Translations under genes and position numbers: made by a program | In this document: one piece after another, positions 54,633 to 62,411 of the stretch | How positions within the stretch are numbered: the stretch's first letter is position 1 | Layout of the letters: the number at the start of each line of letters is the position of its first letter | The notes under the pieces: generated by a model | The model's input: only the letters and a program-made list of their open reading frames with translations | The model's database searches: none | What the model was told of the DNA's origin: nothing | Assembly: GCF_001548375.1 (NCBI RefSeq) | Contig: NZ_AP017295.1 | Span: 5,180,501 to 5,244,500, forward strand | Direction: 5' to 3' | Length of the DNA stretch: 64,000 nt | Source: Nostoc sp. NIES-3756 | GTDB taxonomy: Bacteria > Cyanobacteriota > Cyanobacteriia > Cyanobacteriales > Nostocaceae

Positions 54633-54775
54633 AGTTCGCGGAGCGTTTCTTTGAGAAGTTGGGCATTTTGCGATCGCAATTTCAAAAGAGAATTAAGAAT
54701 GCGATCGCAGATGTTGATATACAGTCAGCCCTTTCTTTAATGGCGATATATGAGCAAATTTGGCAATTTTAGTCA
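54633..54775. pseudogene. possible degraded coding fragment with repeat
   Basis: 54633-54659 is a TTCGCGGAGCGTTTC repeat unit. After it the plus strand keeps one open frame (FEKLGILRSQFQKRIKNAIA, then DVDIQSALSLMAIYEQIWQF) ending in TAG. It has two HIP1 sites and no start codon in a sensible place. This may be the leftover tail of a lost gene, or chance. Low confidence. Confidence 0.25.
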
Positions 54776-54844
54776 AAAATCATCTGCTTATCTATTTAAT
54801 TCGCATTAGACGTAATATTTATTAAAACCTATATAAATTTTCCT

Positions 54845-55327
54845 ATGAAAAAGCTGTCTCTGATTCTCCCTTTAGCTATCCTAGCTTTTGGTAGCGTAGT
54901 TGCTAATAGCCAACAAACTTCCTCACCCAATACTTATACTCAATCTGTTACCCGTGACGTTTTAGCGAGTGGTTATCCTACTCAAGACCAAAAGCAGATT
55001 CTGGAACTAGTACGGTATACCATTGCACCAAAAACTAAACTACCTACTCATACTCATCCGGGAATGCAGATTGAACAAGTAGAGGCGGGAACTTTAACTT
55101 ATACTGTTGTAGATGGAGAAGCTCAAGTTACGAAAGCTAATGGTACAAAATTGATTCTTAAAAAAGGAAAAACTATACAACTGACTGTAGGAGATTCTTT
55201 AGTTGAACCTGCTGGCATGATTCATTATGGAGAAAACCAAACAAACAAACCAGTGATTCTTTTGTCAGCTTCTCTATTTGATGCTAATCAACCAAAAGCT
55301 ATTTTAAGCAATCCTCAAAACAGATAA
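54845..55327 (+). CDS. secreted cupin-domain protein
   Basis: 160 residues with an N-terminal signal (MKKLSLILPLAILAFGSVVA). A single cupin barrel carries PTHTHPGMQIEQVEAGTLTY (metal His-His-Glu) and EPAGMIHYGENQ (His). The protein is probably periplasmic or outer-envelope and may bind a metal. Enzymatic or sensing role unknown. The IS982 copy lies 114 bp downstream. Confidence 0.82.
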   Translation: MKKLSLILPLAILAFGSVVANSQQTSSPNTYTQSVTRDVLASGYPTQDQKQILELVRYTIAPKTKLPTHTHPGMQIEQVEAGTLTYTVVDGEAQVTKANGTKLILKKGKTIQLTVGDSLVEPAGMIHYGENQTNKPVILLSASLFDANQPKAILSNPQNR

Positions 55328-55397
55328 ACTTTGATAAGAAGTTTCGAGTCCGCTTCAACACTTATCATACATTGGTGATTGGTAATGATATAGAACA

Positions 55398-55424
55398 ATT
55401 ACCCATTACCCATTACCCATTACC
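55398..55424. repeat. ATTACCC tandem repeat beside the IS element
   Basis: ATTACCCATTACCCATTACC units, the inverse of the TAATGGG family at 52021-52046. It ends 10 bp before the left target duplication of the IS982 element. Confidence 0.8.
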
Positions 55425-55440
55425 AACCATATCATAAGTA

Positions 55441-56402
55441 ACCTGAGTTCGGGTTAAAGATAAGAAGGTAAAACCCAGTCCAGATGTAGGCTAGGCTTCT
55501 TAGGTTGATGACAATAAGCAATTAATCCGCACAAAACGTTGACGCAAAAATTAACGGGACTACGGTGTCGAGAATGCTCAATTTGAGAAATGTTTTTGAG
55601 TTGGTCGTTAATAGTCTCAATAATGGAGCGTTTACGAGACAAAAGCTTGTCATGAAGACGCATCAAGTTATTCTTCATATTGCGACGAGGCTTGGCAAAA
55701 AATTCAATGCCGAAGTCATTTAAAAGTTGAGTTGCCAGTTTTTGGGACACATAACCTCTATCGGCAAAGATTTTACCAAACAGACCACTAAGTAAATCAT
55801 GTACAGGTTGGCGGTCGTCAACATTACCGGGAGTCAAAGCCACATTTAATAGTTGACCAAACTCGTTGACGACAAGATGCAACTTAAAACCAAAAAACCA
55901 ATCGACAGAAGTCTTACCACGACTGGCTAAGTCTTTAAATACCCGATGCCTGGAAATCCGACGATTATGGCAGACTTTCAAGCTAGTAGAATCAATAAAA
56001 CCGATACCCGTACACCTACCAAAACAATGCTTCAAATAAACGCATAACGGTATCAAGGTGGATGGTAGCCATTCAATAAATCTTTGATAACTGGGCAATC
56101 CTGGAAATGCACTATTCCAGTATTGTTTGACTTGGTTTAAATAAAAGTACTTGAAATCCCGATAGTGATTTTGATGAAAAGCGATGAGAATTGTCATGAT
56201 TTCACTCAAGCATAGGCTTTTTTCTCTCTTGCGTTTGATTGCTCCATGACTCAATAGCTTTCTGTGCCATTGCGCTTCAAACGCTTGGCAGAAATCATCT
56301 ACATGACAGAACAAAGCTTCTAAACTATACATAGGACAGGTTGCTGGATTTAACGCTATTTTCAGCTTAGTACCTGTCCCTTTCCTTATCCCGAACTCAG
56401 GT
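55441..56402. mobile_element. IS982-family insertion sequence, complete copy
   Basis: 962 bp. Both ends start ACCTGAGTTCGGG, giving terminal inverted repeats of about 17 bp (left ACCTGAGTTCGGGTTAA, right ACCTGAGTTCGGGATAA as reverse complement). The direct repeat TAAGTA is present on both sides (55435-55440 and 56403-56408), so the target duplication is intact and the insertion looks recent. It encodes one transposase on the minus strand. Confidence 0.9.
55454..56332 (-). CDS. IS982-family transposase
   Basis: 292 residues, apparently full length. The DDE-type catalytic set is visible: the first Asp in GIGFIDSTSLKVCHN, the second in FADRGYVSQKLA, and Glu in RSIIETINDQLKNISQIEHS. The KSLCLSEIMTILIAFHQNHY N-terminal part is typical of the family. 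It has no frameshift or internal stop, which supports an active element. Confidence 0.93.
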   Translation of the reverse strand: MYSLEALFCHVDDFCQAFEAQWHRKLLSHGAIKRKREKSLCLSEIMTILIAFHQNHYRDFKYFYLNQVKQYWNSAFPGLPSYQRFIEWLPSTLIPLCVYLKHCFGRCTGIGFIDSTSLKVCHNRRISRHRVFKDLASRGKTSVDWFFGFKLHLVVNEFGQLLNVALTPGNVDDRQPVHDLLSGLFGKIFADRGYVSQKLATQLLNDFGIEFFAKPRRNMKNNLMRLHDKLLSRKRSIIETINDQLKNISQIEHSRHRSPVNFCVNVLCGLIAYCHQPKKPSLHLDWVLPSYL

Positions 56403-56424
56403 TAAGTAATTAACTGGACTTGAT

Positions 56425-57942
56425 ATGACTCCTCGTGTAAGAGCGCCAGAACTACCACAAGATTATCCTTGGCTAAACACTGACTATCCCTTTTCCATTA
56501 AGCAACTCAAGGGTAGAGTAGTGATTTTAGACTTCTGGACTTACTGTTGTGTCAATTGTCTGCACATCTTACCAGACTTGAAATATCTGGAACAAAAATA
56601 TAAGGATAGTTTGACTGTTATTGGTGTTCATTCTGGCAAATTCGCCAACGAACAGGATACCGAAAATATCCGCCAAGCCATATTACGCTACGATATCGAA
56701 CACCCTGTAGTAGTAGATCAAGGTTTTCGTATTTGGCAAGAATATGCTGTGCGTGCTTGGCCTACATTAATGGTTATCGACCCAAAAGGCTATGTAGTTG
56801 GCTACGTTTCCGGTGAAGGAAATCGAGATGTTTTAGACGAACTCATCACTCAAATAATTCAGGAACATCAAAACCAAGGCACAATTAATTTTCAAGAACT
56901 TAGCCTGACTTTAGAAAAACAGCGTCAACCATTAATCACACCTCTAGCGTTTCCCGGTAAAGTCTTAGCTACTCAAGCAGGGTTATTCGTCGCTGACTCT
57001 GGACATCACCGCATAGTCTTCAGTAACTTTGACGGAGACATTCTGCATTTAATTGGTAATGGAAAATCAGGCTTAAATGACGGTACTTTTGAGGAAGCAC
57101 AGTTTTCCGCACCCCAGGGTATGGCGTTTGATGAGGAGAAGCAAATTCTTTACGTTGCTGATACTGAAAATCATGCTTTGCGACGAGTTGACATCAAGCA
57201 GCAAACAGTAGAAACCATTGCGGGAACAGGTGAACAAAGTCGTAATATTCGTCCACATGGAGGTGATGGTTTAGACACTGCTTTAAATTCCCCTTGGGAT
57301 TTGGTGAAGGTGAAAAATACCTTATATATTGCAATGGCTGGGCCGCATCAAATCTGGCAAATGGATTTAGCAAGCGGCATAATCAAGACTTATGCTGGTA
57401 GTGGTGCAGAAGGTTGTTTTGATGGTTCTTTAACAGAATCAGCTTTTGCTCAACCTAGTGGAATTGCTACTAATGGCAATGAATTATATGTTGCTGATAG
57501 TGAAATAAGTTCTATTCGTGGTGTGGGACTGGTAGAACCTCAGCAAGTCAGGACTGTTTGTGGTAGCGGTGATTTATTTGGTTTTGGTGATGTAGATGGA
57601 CAAGGTGAAGATGTGCGTTTACAGCATTGTTTGGGTGTGGAATATTTTCAAAATTATTTGTGGGTAGCAGATACATATAACCACAAAATTAAATTAGTTA
57701 ATCCTCATAGTGGTAATTGTCAAACTGTTTTGGGAAATGGTTATGCCGGGTTACAAGATGGTCAAGGGAAGAATACTAGCTTTTTTGAACCTTCAGGGTT
57801 GAGTGCGATAGACTCCTACTTATTTATTGCTGATACGAATAATCATGTAATTCGTCGTGTGAATTTGCAATCTTTAGAGGTAACAACCGTAGGATTTAAT
57901 GGTTTGTGTGCGCCTGATGTTTGTATTCCGAAATATTTTTAA
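56425..57942 (+). CDS. thioredoxin-like/NHL-repeat protein (NHLRC2-like)
   Basis: 505 residues. The N-terminal thioredoxin-like domain (about 20-150) has a CxxC (C42-V-N-C45) in FWTYCCVNCLHILPDLKYL. The C-terminal beta propeller of NHL-type repeats (about 175-500) reads, for example, LFVADSGHHRIVFSNFDG, LYVADTENHALRRVDIKQQ and LFIADTNNHVIRRVNLQ. This domain order is that of NHLRC2. No signal peptide, so cytosolic. The start codon is only 22 bp from the IS982 right end. Its role is not established in bacteria. Confidence 0.88.
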   Translation: MTPRVRAPELPQDYPWLNTDYPFSIKQLKGRVVILDFWTYCCVNCLHILPDLKYLEQKYKDSLTVIGVHSGKFANEQDTENIRQAILRYDIEHPVVVDQGFRIWQEYAVRAWPTLMVIDPKGYVVGYVSGEGNRDVLDELITQIIQEHQNQGTINFQELSLTLEKQRQPLITPLAFPGKVLATQAGLFVADSGHHRIVFSNFDGDILHLIGNGKSGLNDGTFEEAQFSAPQGMAFDEEKQILYVADTENHALRRVDIKQQTVETIAGTGEQSRNIRPHGGDGLDTALNSPWDLVKVKNTLYIAMAGPHQIWQMDLASGIIKTYAGSGAEGCFDGSLTESAFAQPSGIATNGNELYVADSEISSIRGVGLVEPQQVRTVCGSGDLFGFGDVDGQGEDVRLQHCLGVEYFQNYLWVADTYNHKIKLVNPHSGNCQTVLGNGYAGLQDGQGKNTSFFEPSGLSAIDSYLFIADTNNHVIRRVNLQSLEVTTVGFNGLCAPDVCIPKYF

Positions 57943-58049
57943 ACTCACGAATCCCAATAAAACGGAACCTTTAATATATATGTAAAGGTACGTCGTCTTT
58001 TTTGATATTTGTATTTATATCCAGAGATGATAGAAATGTATTTTATACT

Positions 58050-58166
58050 ATGAAATTAGTTATTTTTGATGTTGATGGAACTTTAATTAATTCCAATGAT
58101 ATTGATGCGGCATGTTTTATACGTGCTTTTGAATTAGAACTTGCATTTTCTGATATTAATTCTAGT
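58050..58166 (+). pseudogene. truncated HAD-superfamily hydrolase fragment
   Basis: From ATG 58050 the frame reads MKLVIFDVDGTLINSNDIDA and about 19 more residues (CFIRAFELELAFSDINSS) that fit a HAD motif I (DxDGT) plus the following helix. After this the similarity stops and the frame (to 58340) becomes unrelated. The core domain and motifs II-IV are absent, so this is a broken gene remnant. Confidence 0.7.
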
Positions 58167-58280
58167 TTAATGGTTGCACTTGTTGAGATAAGTTACTTTG
58201 AATTATTCTTTTTCTCTAGCCTCAATTTATATATTAGCGATCGCTTAATTTTTCCGCTTCTGTTCCAACTTCTTAATATG

Positions 58281-58466
58281 TTATTGAATCGCTGTTTCCA
58301 TCATGGCCATATGTTCAACTGTGTCAGGAACAGGGTATAAATCAGTATCTTCAGCACTCGCTTCTAGGCGGTCTGCAAGTTTATAAAATGCTTCATCATC
58401 ATTTCGATGTAATAGTACATAAGCACGTAGTTCAGCGATACTCATAGTATCAAAATCTGGTTTCAT
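58281..58466 (-). CDS. DUF6887 family small protein
   Basis: 61 residues: MKPDFDTMSIAELRAYVLLH, RNDDEAFYKLADRLEASAED and an acidic or neutral tail. This pattern is the DUF6887 group, typical of cyanobacteria and usually found paired with a DUF6888 gene, as here (upstream neighbour ends at 58475, 8 bp away). The pair may be a small regulatory or toxin-antitoxin-like unit, but that is not proven. Confidence 0.75.
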   Translation of the reverse strand: MKPDFDTMSIAELRAYVLLHRNDDEAFYKLADRLEASAEDTDLYPVPDTVEHMAMMETAIQ

Positions 58467-58474
58467 CTAAACCT

Positions 58475-58639
58475 TCACTTCCCATCACGGTAAATTACAA
58501 CTTGCAAATCTTCACCTGCGAAAATGTACACTATACCTGTACGTTCATCAAAACGTAAAAGCTCAATAGGACGATAAAAGTTCGTCAGATATTGACAAAC
58601 TTTGATGCAAGATTTTCCCTGTTCGCCTGTTGGTAAAAT
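58475..58639 (-). CDS. DUF6888 family small protein, start codon lost or non-canonical
   Basis: The minus strand reads LPTGEQGKSCIKVCQYLTNF, YRPIELLRFDERTGIVYIFA and GEDLQVVIYRDGK then stop, the DUF6888 pattern. Upstream in the same frame are GAG GAT GAG ACA ATT before an in-frame TAG, so there is no ATG, GTG or TTG. An ATT at 58637-58639 is the only near-start codon. The gene is either started at a rare codon or has lost its start. It sits 8 bp upstream of DUF6887. Confidence 0.6.
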   Translation of the reverse strand: MLPTGEQGKSCIKVCQYLTNFYRPIELLRFDERTGIVYIFAGEDLQVVIYRDGK

Positions 58640-58699
58640 TGTCTCATCCTCAAAACACCACTAGTTCAATTCTAGAGGACTGAGGATTATGGGACGATC

Positions 58700-58981
58700 T
58701 CAAGCAACATTCGTTGACTCAAGCCTCATTACTTTAGCTTCTAAAAGATGGCGTTCTTCATCAGCTTCTAATTTCAGTAGTTATTGATGACTTTTACCGT
58801 AACTTATCGCCTCATAGATAGCGGATATGGGTAAATTCCAATTTTCTGCGGTTTGTTCTGGCGACATCTCATTTGCAATAATGTCTTATTACAAAAAATT
58901 TGAAGCAAGTTGTTTACGCCCTTTAATATAAAGTCTACGCCAAGATTGAGGATGCGCAAGTAGATATTGCCCGTAGTCCAT
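58700..58981 (-). pseudogene. antitoxin-like small protein pseudogene (DUF433-like)
   Basis: The minus strand from ATG 58981 reads MDYGQYLLAHPQSWRRLYIK, GRKQLASNFL, two stops (TAA TAA), DIIANEMSPEQTAENWNLPI, SAIYEAISYGKSHQ, a third stop (TAA), LLKLEADEERHLLEAKVMRL, ESTNVA, end. The same frame is kept throughout, so only nonsense changes are seen. The order of elements is that of cyanobacterial DUF433-like antitoxins that precede a toxin gene. No toxin partner lies intact next to it. Confidence 0.75.
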
Positions 58982-59368
58982 TGAAGGCTAGTCTTGCAGG
59001 GATTGAATTACAGCAGTAATAAGAGCAAGGCGTAGGTGCAGCCCGCCGCAGGCATGGCTCACAGGAAGTTTACAGGCTTGTTCCTTCAGTTATTGCAAAG
59101 ACATATAAAAACCCTCAAACATAGGTCAGCACCTCAAGTTTAGTACAAGCGACCTTTATGTGGTCACAAGTGTCTTTAGTAGTCAGCATTTCCTTTGCCA
59201 ATTCGACAGTGATGTCTCTTAATTTAAAATAATCTTTTCTTTTTATTTGATATGAAGTGGCATAAACTGGTATTTTTTTTTTAAAACTACTTATTAGTTA
59301 GCCGTTGGCACGGAGATTGAGGAAATTGCGTAATATTTCTTTTCTATCGCAGCCAAGAAGATAAATAT
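58982..59368. other. intergenic region before the HNH-helicase gene
   Basis: 387 bp without a gene. 59029-59061 holds a GCGTAGGTGCAGCCCGCCGCAGGC-type dispersed repeat unit. The last 150 bp are AT-rich and probably contain the promoter of the helicase gene. Nothing else recognised. Confidence 0.5.
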
Positions 59369-61312
59369 ATGCCTGAACACAACCGATTCCTCCGTTCTAA
59401 GCGTCTTCGTGCCATGCTATGGTACAACGCTGGAGGTAAGTGTCCAAGATGCGGCTGCAATTTGCCAGATGACTTTGCTGCTGACCATGTGATTCCTTAT
59501 TCTGTCAGCAAGCAAACCAATTTTCATCAAATGCAAGCATTATGTCACAAATGTAATAGGGAGAAAGGTGCAATGCAACTAAGAAAACACCAAGCTGATA
59601 TGCTGCAAATTTGTGAACAAATTAAGGCTGGAGTCAGCAATGTTAGGACAATTATTGTCAGTGTTACTCCAGGAGGAGGTAAGAGTTTCTTGCCAGTAAT
59701 TGCTGCCGCTCGTTTAATTCCAACAGTAGCGGATGCCATTTGTTGGATTGCACCGCGTCAGTCATTACAGCAACAAGCTGAAGAGGCTTTTGCAGATGGC
59801 AGATTGAGGAATTTTCTGAAGCACAATCATCTTATTCGCTCTGCTACTAATGAACATAATCCATGCCGTGGTCTTTCTGGTTATGTAACAACTTATCAAG
59901 CCTTAAGTGCTGACCGAGGTACTCAGATTAATGCTCAAGAATTTGCAACCAAGCGATATATTTTATTTCTAGATGAAGTTCATCATGCTGAACTAGATAG
60001 TGCCACGCATGAAGCAATTCAACCTCTGGTAGATCGGGCAGCAGTTGTGATTTTAGGAAGTGGTACTTATGAACGTGGCAATAGTCAGCCTATTGCGTTT
60101 TTACCTTATCAAAAAGTTCAGGGTGGAATGACACTCAACCTTGACAACTTGAATGACCCTAATATTGGCGTGATTCGGTATACACGCCGAGATGCTTTAG
60201 TTGAAAAGGCGATTATCCCTCTGCATTTTCAACTTCTCGATTGTCGCGCTGAATGGATAGATAAGCAAGGAGAAGCTCGGACAATTGATAGTTTGGCAGA
60301 AGCAGGAGATGATACTGGAGATGGCCTGCATACTGCTTTAAATACTGAGTATGCTTTTGAGTTACTGAGGCGCTGTCTTGATGACTGGCAAGCTCATAAA
60401 CAAGTCAATCGACGAGCCAGGATGTTAGTAGTAGCTGCCAATATTGCCAACGCAAAGCGTTTTCTGGAGTGGCTTAAAAACATGAATGTTGTAGCTGCTA
60501 TTGCTACAAGTTCTGATACTAAAGAAGCAAAAAAAGCAATTGAACGTTTCAAAACACACGGAAAAAATTCTGTAGATATTTTGGTAACTGTGGCAATGGC
60601 ATACGAGGGTTTAGATGTACCTGCTGTCACTCATATTGCTTGTTTGACCCATATCAGAAGCACTCCTTGGATTGAGCAAATGGTTACACGATCTGCGCGT
60701 GTTGATCGTGGTTCTGGCGCTCTCATTTATGATAATCAGTTGGGATACATTTACGCTCCAGATGATCAATTGTTTCAAGATTGTATTGCTAACATTCAGG
60801 CGGAACAAGAACCTTTTTTAAAAGAATCACAAGAAAGACTGCGAAATAAAACAGGTAATTCTGGTAGTGAACAAAGCGCATTTAAAACAATTAATGACAT
60901 TATCCCTTTAATGTCTGCTGCAACTCGTGAAAGAGCAAGCGGTATCAACGGGGAAGCTCTAGATTATCAAGAAACTCAGCGTCTTAAGGCAGCAATGGAA
61001 GGTGTTGGATGTATTGGGATTAGTCCTATCCAGTTCAAAAAGGCAATAGAAATTTATCAGTCTTCTCTACCAGTGGGTGATAGTTATACTAATGCTGAGG
61101 TCAACGTTTTGATTCCTAGCACCATTGAGGATAAACTCAAACATCATATTGAGCAACACAATCGAAAGTATGAGAGGCGAAATCAGATATCATATGGAAC
61201 TATTAATACAAAAATTAAGAGAAAGTTCGGCAAATCCCGTGATGATATGAGCAAAGAAGAATTACAGCGAGTCTGGGGATGGGTTCAAAAAGAATATCCC
61301 CTTGAGCCATGA
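59369..61312 (+). CDS. HNH endonuclease-SF2 helicase fusion protein
   Basis: 647 residues. Residues about 20-68 are an HNH-type nuclease: C25-C28 (CPRCGCN), D39-H40 (ADHVIP) and C59-C62 (CHKCNREKG). The SF2 helicase follows, with Walker A TPGGGKS (100-106), WIAPRQSLQQQA, DEVHH (202-206), LGSGT near 228, motif V (VAMAYEGLDVPAVTHI, near 412-427) and motif VI QMVTRSARVDRG (near 437-448). The C-terminal 170 residues are helical with a YQETQRLKAAMEG segment of unknown role. An ATP-driven DNA translocase with its own nuclease fits a defence or DNA-processing role. It forms a unit with the wHTH gene. Confidence 0.8.
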   Translation: MPEHNRFLRSKRLRAMLWYNAGGKCPRCGCNLPDDFAADHVIPYSVSKQTNFHQMQALCHKCNREKGAMQLRKHQADMLQICEQIKAGVSNVRTIIVSVTPGGGKSFLPVIAAARLIPTVADAICWIAPRQSLQQQAEEAFADGRLRNFLKHNHLIRSATNEHNPCRGLSGYVTTYQALSADRGTQINAQEFATKRYILFLDEVHHAELDSATHEAIQPLVDRAAVVILGSGTYERGNSQPIAFLPYQKVQGGMTLNLDNLNDPNIGVIRYTRRDALVEKAIIPLHFQLLDCRAEWIDKQGEARTIDSLAEAGDDTGDGLHTALNTEYAFELLRRCLDDWQAHKQVNRRARMLVVAANIANAKRFLEWLKNMNVVAAIATSSDTKEAKKAIERFKTHGKNSVDILVTVAMAYEGLDVPAVTHIACLTHIRSTPWIEQMVTRSARVDRGSGALIYDNQLGYIYAPDDQLFQDCIANIQAEQEPFLKESQERLRNKTGNSGSEQSAFKTINDIIPLMSAATRERASGINGEALDYQETQRLKAAMEGVGCIGISPIQFKKAIEIYQSSLPVGDSYTNAEVNVLIPSTIEDKLKHHIEQHNRKYERRNQISYGTINTKIKRKFGKSRDDMSKEELQRVWGWVQKEYPLEP

Positions 61313-61357
61313 GTATGACCTTACCAGAAAATTATAGTACAATAGTACCATATGTCT

Positions 61358-61406
61358 TTGCATCTTGCCTTCTCTGACAATTTTAGAGAAAGTAACTTTG
61401 ATGCAA
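61358..61406. promoter_or_regulatory. long hairpin between helicase and wHTH genes
   Basis: TTGCATC (61358-61364) and GATGCAA (61400-61406), with inner arms TTCTCT (61370-61375) and AGAGAA (61385-61390). The region also has a TATAGTAC/AATAGTACC stretch upstream (61334-61350) like a -10 area. Possible operator or attenuator for the downstream gene. Confidence 0.45.
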
Positions 61407-61439
61407 GGACTTTGCTAATCTAGCTAACCTAGAAATGTA

Positions 61440-62234
61440 ATGATTTTTAGAACACCTGTGAAATCTAATGTTTCCAAGGTAAGAACACTAATGGTTGGCG
61501 ACTCTGGAAATCTTGCAGCTCCTCCAGGTTCTCAACCTTGGGCGATCGCAGTGCGATTGCAAATACAATCTTTGCTCAAAGACAATGCAAGCAGTATCAA
61601 GCATTTGCGAACTTGGCTTAGGGGTATTGAGGAATACGCTGGATATCGTCAGCTAATGGACGAAAGCGGTCAACCGTTTTCCTCATATGCTGCATTTTGC
61701 AATGCTAAACCACCTTGGGGGCTTGGCTACCCCCCAGAAGTAATTGATCAAATTTTAAATGAACTAGAATCAGTTCAAGCAGAGCAGATAGAAGGAGAAG
61801 AAAAACAACCCAATTCTTGGGGTGATTTAAAAGGCTATTTACAGAGGTTTTCTAAACTAGTTAAAAGCTGTGCAGAGAATGACCCCATTAATGTAGATAA
61901 GATCGCGGAAGTTTTAGATACAGTTCCTAGAAATGCTTACCGTTGGAGGAAAAGGTGGCTACATCTAGGATGGATTGAACCATTGACCGATACAGAAAAT
62001 GGTTATTATCGGATTACGCAGGAGGGAAGGAAACTGGTTCAGGACTGGTTAACAAAAGCGCCTAAAAGTAACAAAAATGATAAATTATGGCTCACCATTC
62101 CTGTTTGCAATTCTAAGAAAGCAGCCGAGCAACTAATTCAATCTCTAGAAGTTGAGCAACTCAGAGAACTCTACAACTTGATAGGAGAATCATTAAATCA
62201 GCCTCCTAATGAGATTCAAAATTGTAATGACTAA
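61440..62234 (+). CDS. winged-helix-like DNA-binding protein, partner of the helicase
   Basis: 264 residues. The N-terminal half has ASSIKHLRTWLRGIEEYAGY and then RQLMDESGQPFSSYAAFCNA, a motif seen in phage- and element-associated proteins of cyanobacteria. A linker follows. Around 155-205 there is a wHTH-like pattern (NVDKIAEVLDTVPRNAYRWR, KRWLHLGWIEPLTDTENGYY, RITQEGRKLVQDWL). The C-terminal part (LTIPVCNSKKAAEQLIQSLE) is helical. Likely a DNA-binding regulator or specificity partner of the HNH-helicase. ATG 61440; a second ATG at residue 18 is possible. Confidence 0.6.
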   Translation: MIFRTPVKSNVSKVRTLMVGDSGNLAAPPGSQPWAIAVRLQIQSLLKDNASSIKHLRTWLRGIEEYAGYRQLMDESGQPFSSYAAFCNAKPPWGLGYPPEVIDQILNELESVQAEQIEGEEKQPNSWGDLKGYLQRFSKLVKSCAENDPINVDKIAEVLDTVPRNAYRWRKRWLHLGWIEPLTDTENGYYRITQEGRKLVQDWLTKAPKSNKNDKLWLTIPVCNSKKAAEQLIQSLEVEQLRELYNLIGESLNQPPNEIQNCND

Positions 62235-62340
62235 ATTAGCCTCTATTCATAAAAGATTTAAAACTGATATTATTAGAAGTATTGGCAAATTATTAGTGCA
62301 GAAATATCTTTTATAAAAAACGTTAATACCTTTGAAAGTT

Positions 62341-62363
62341 TACCAAACAAGCTGGTATTTTTG
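62341..62363 (+). terminator. weak Rho-independent terminator after the wHTH gene
   Basis: TACCA/TGGTA stem with a 7-base loop followed by TTTTT, about 110 bp after the wHTH stop. Short stem, so weak. Confidence 0.5.
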
Positions 62364-62367
62364 ATTC

Positions 62368-62397
62368 AAACTACAAATGCAATCACATTTGTAGTTT
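62368..62397. terminator. perfect 12-bp hairpin between accessory island and mfd
   Basis: AAACTACAAATG (62368-62379) pairs with CATTTGTAGTTT (62386-62397) around CAATCA. It lies 15 bp after the mfd stop on the minus strand, so it probably ends mfd transcription. It can also act for the plus strand. Confidence 0.7.
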
Positions 62398-62411
62398 AAT
62401 TAACAAGAGAA

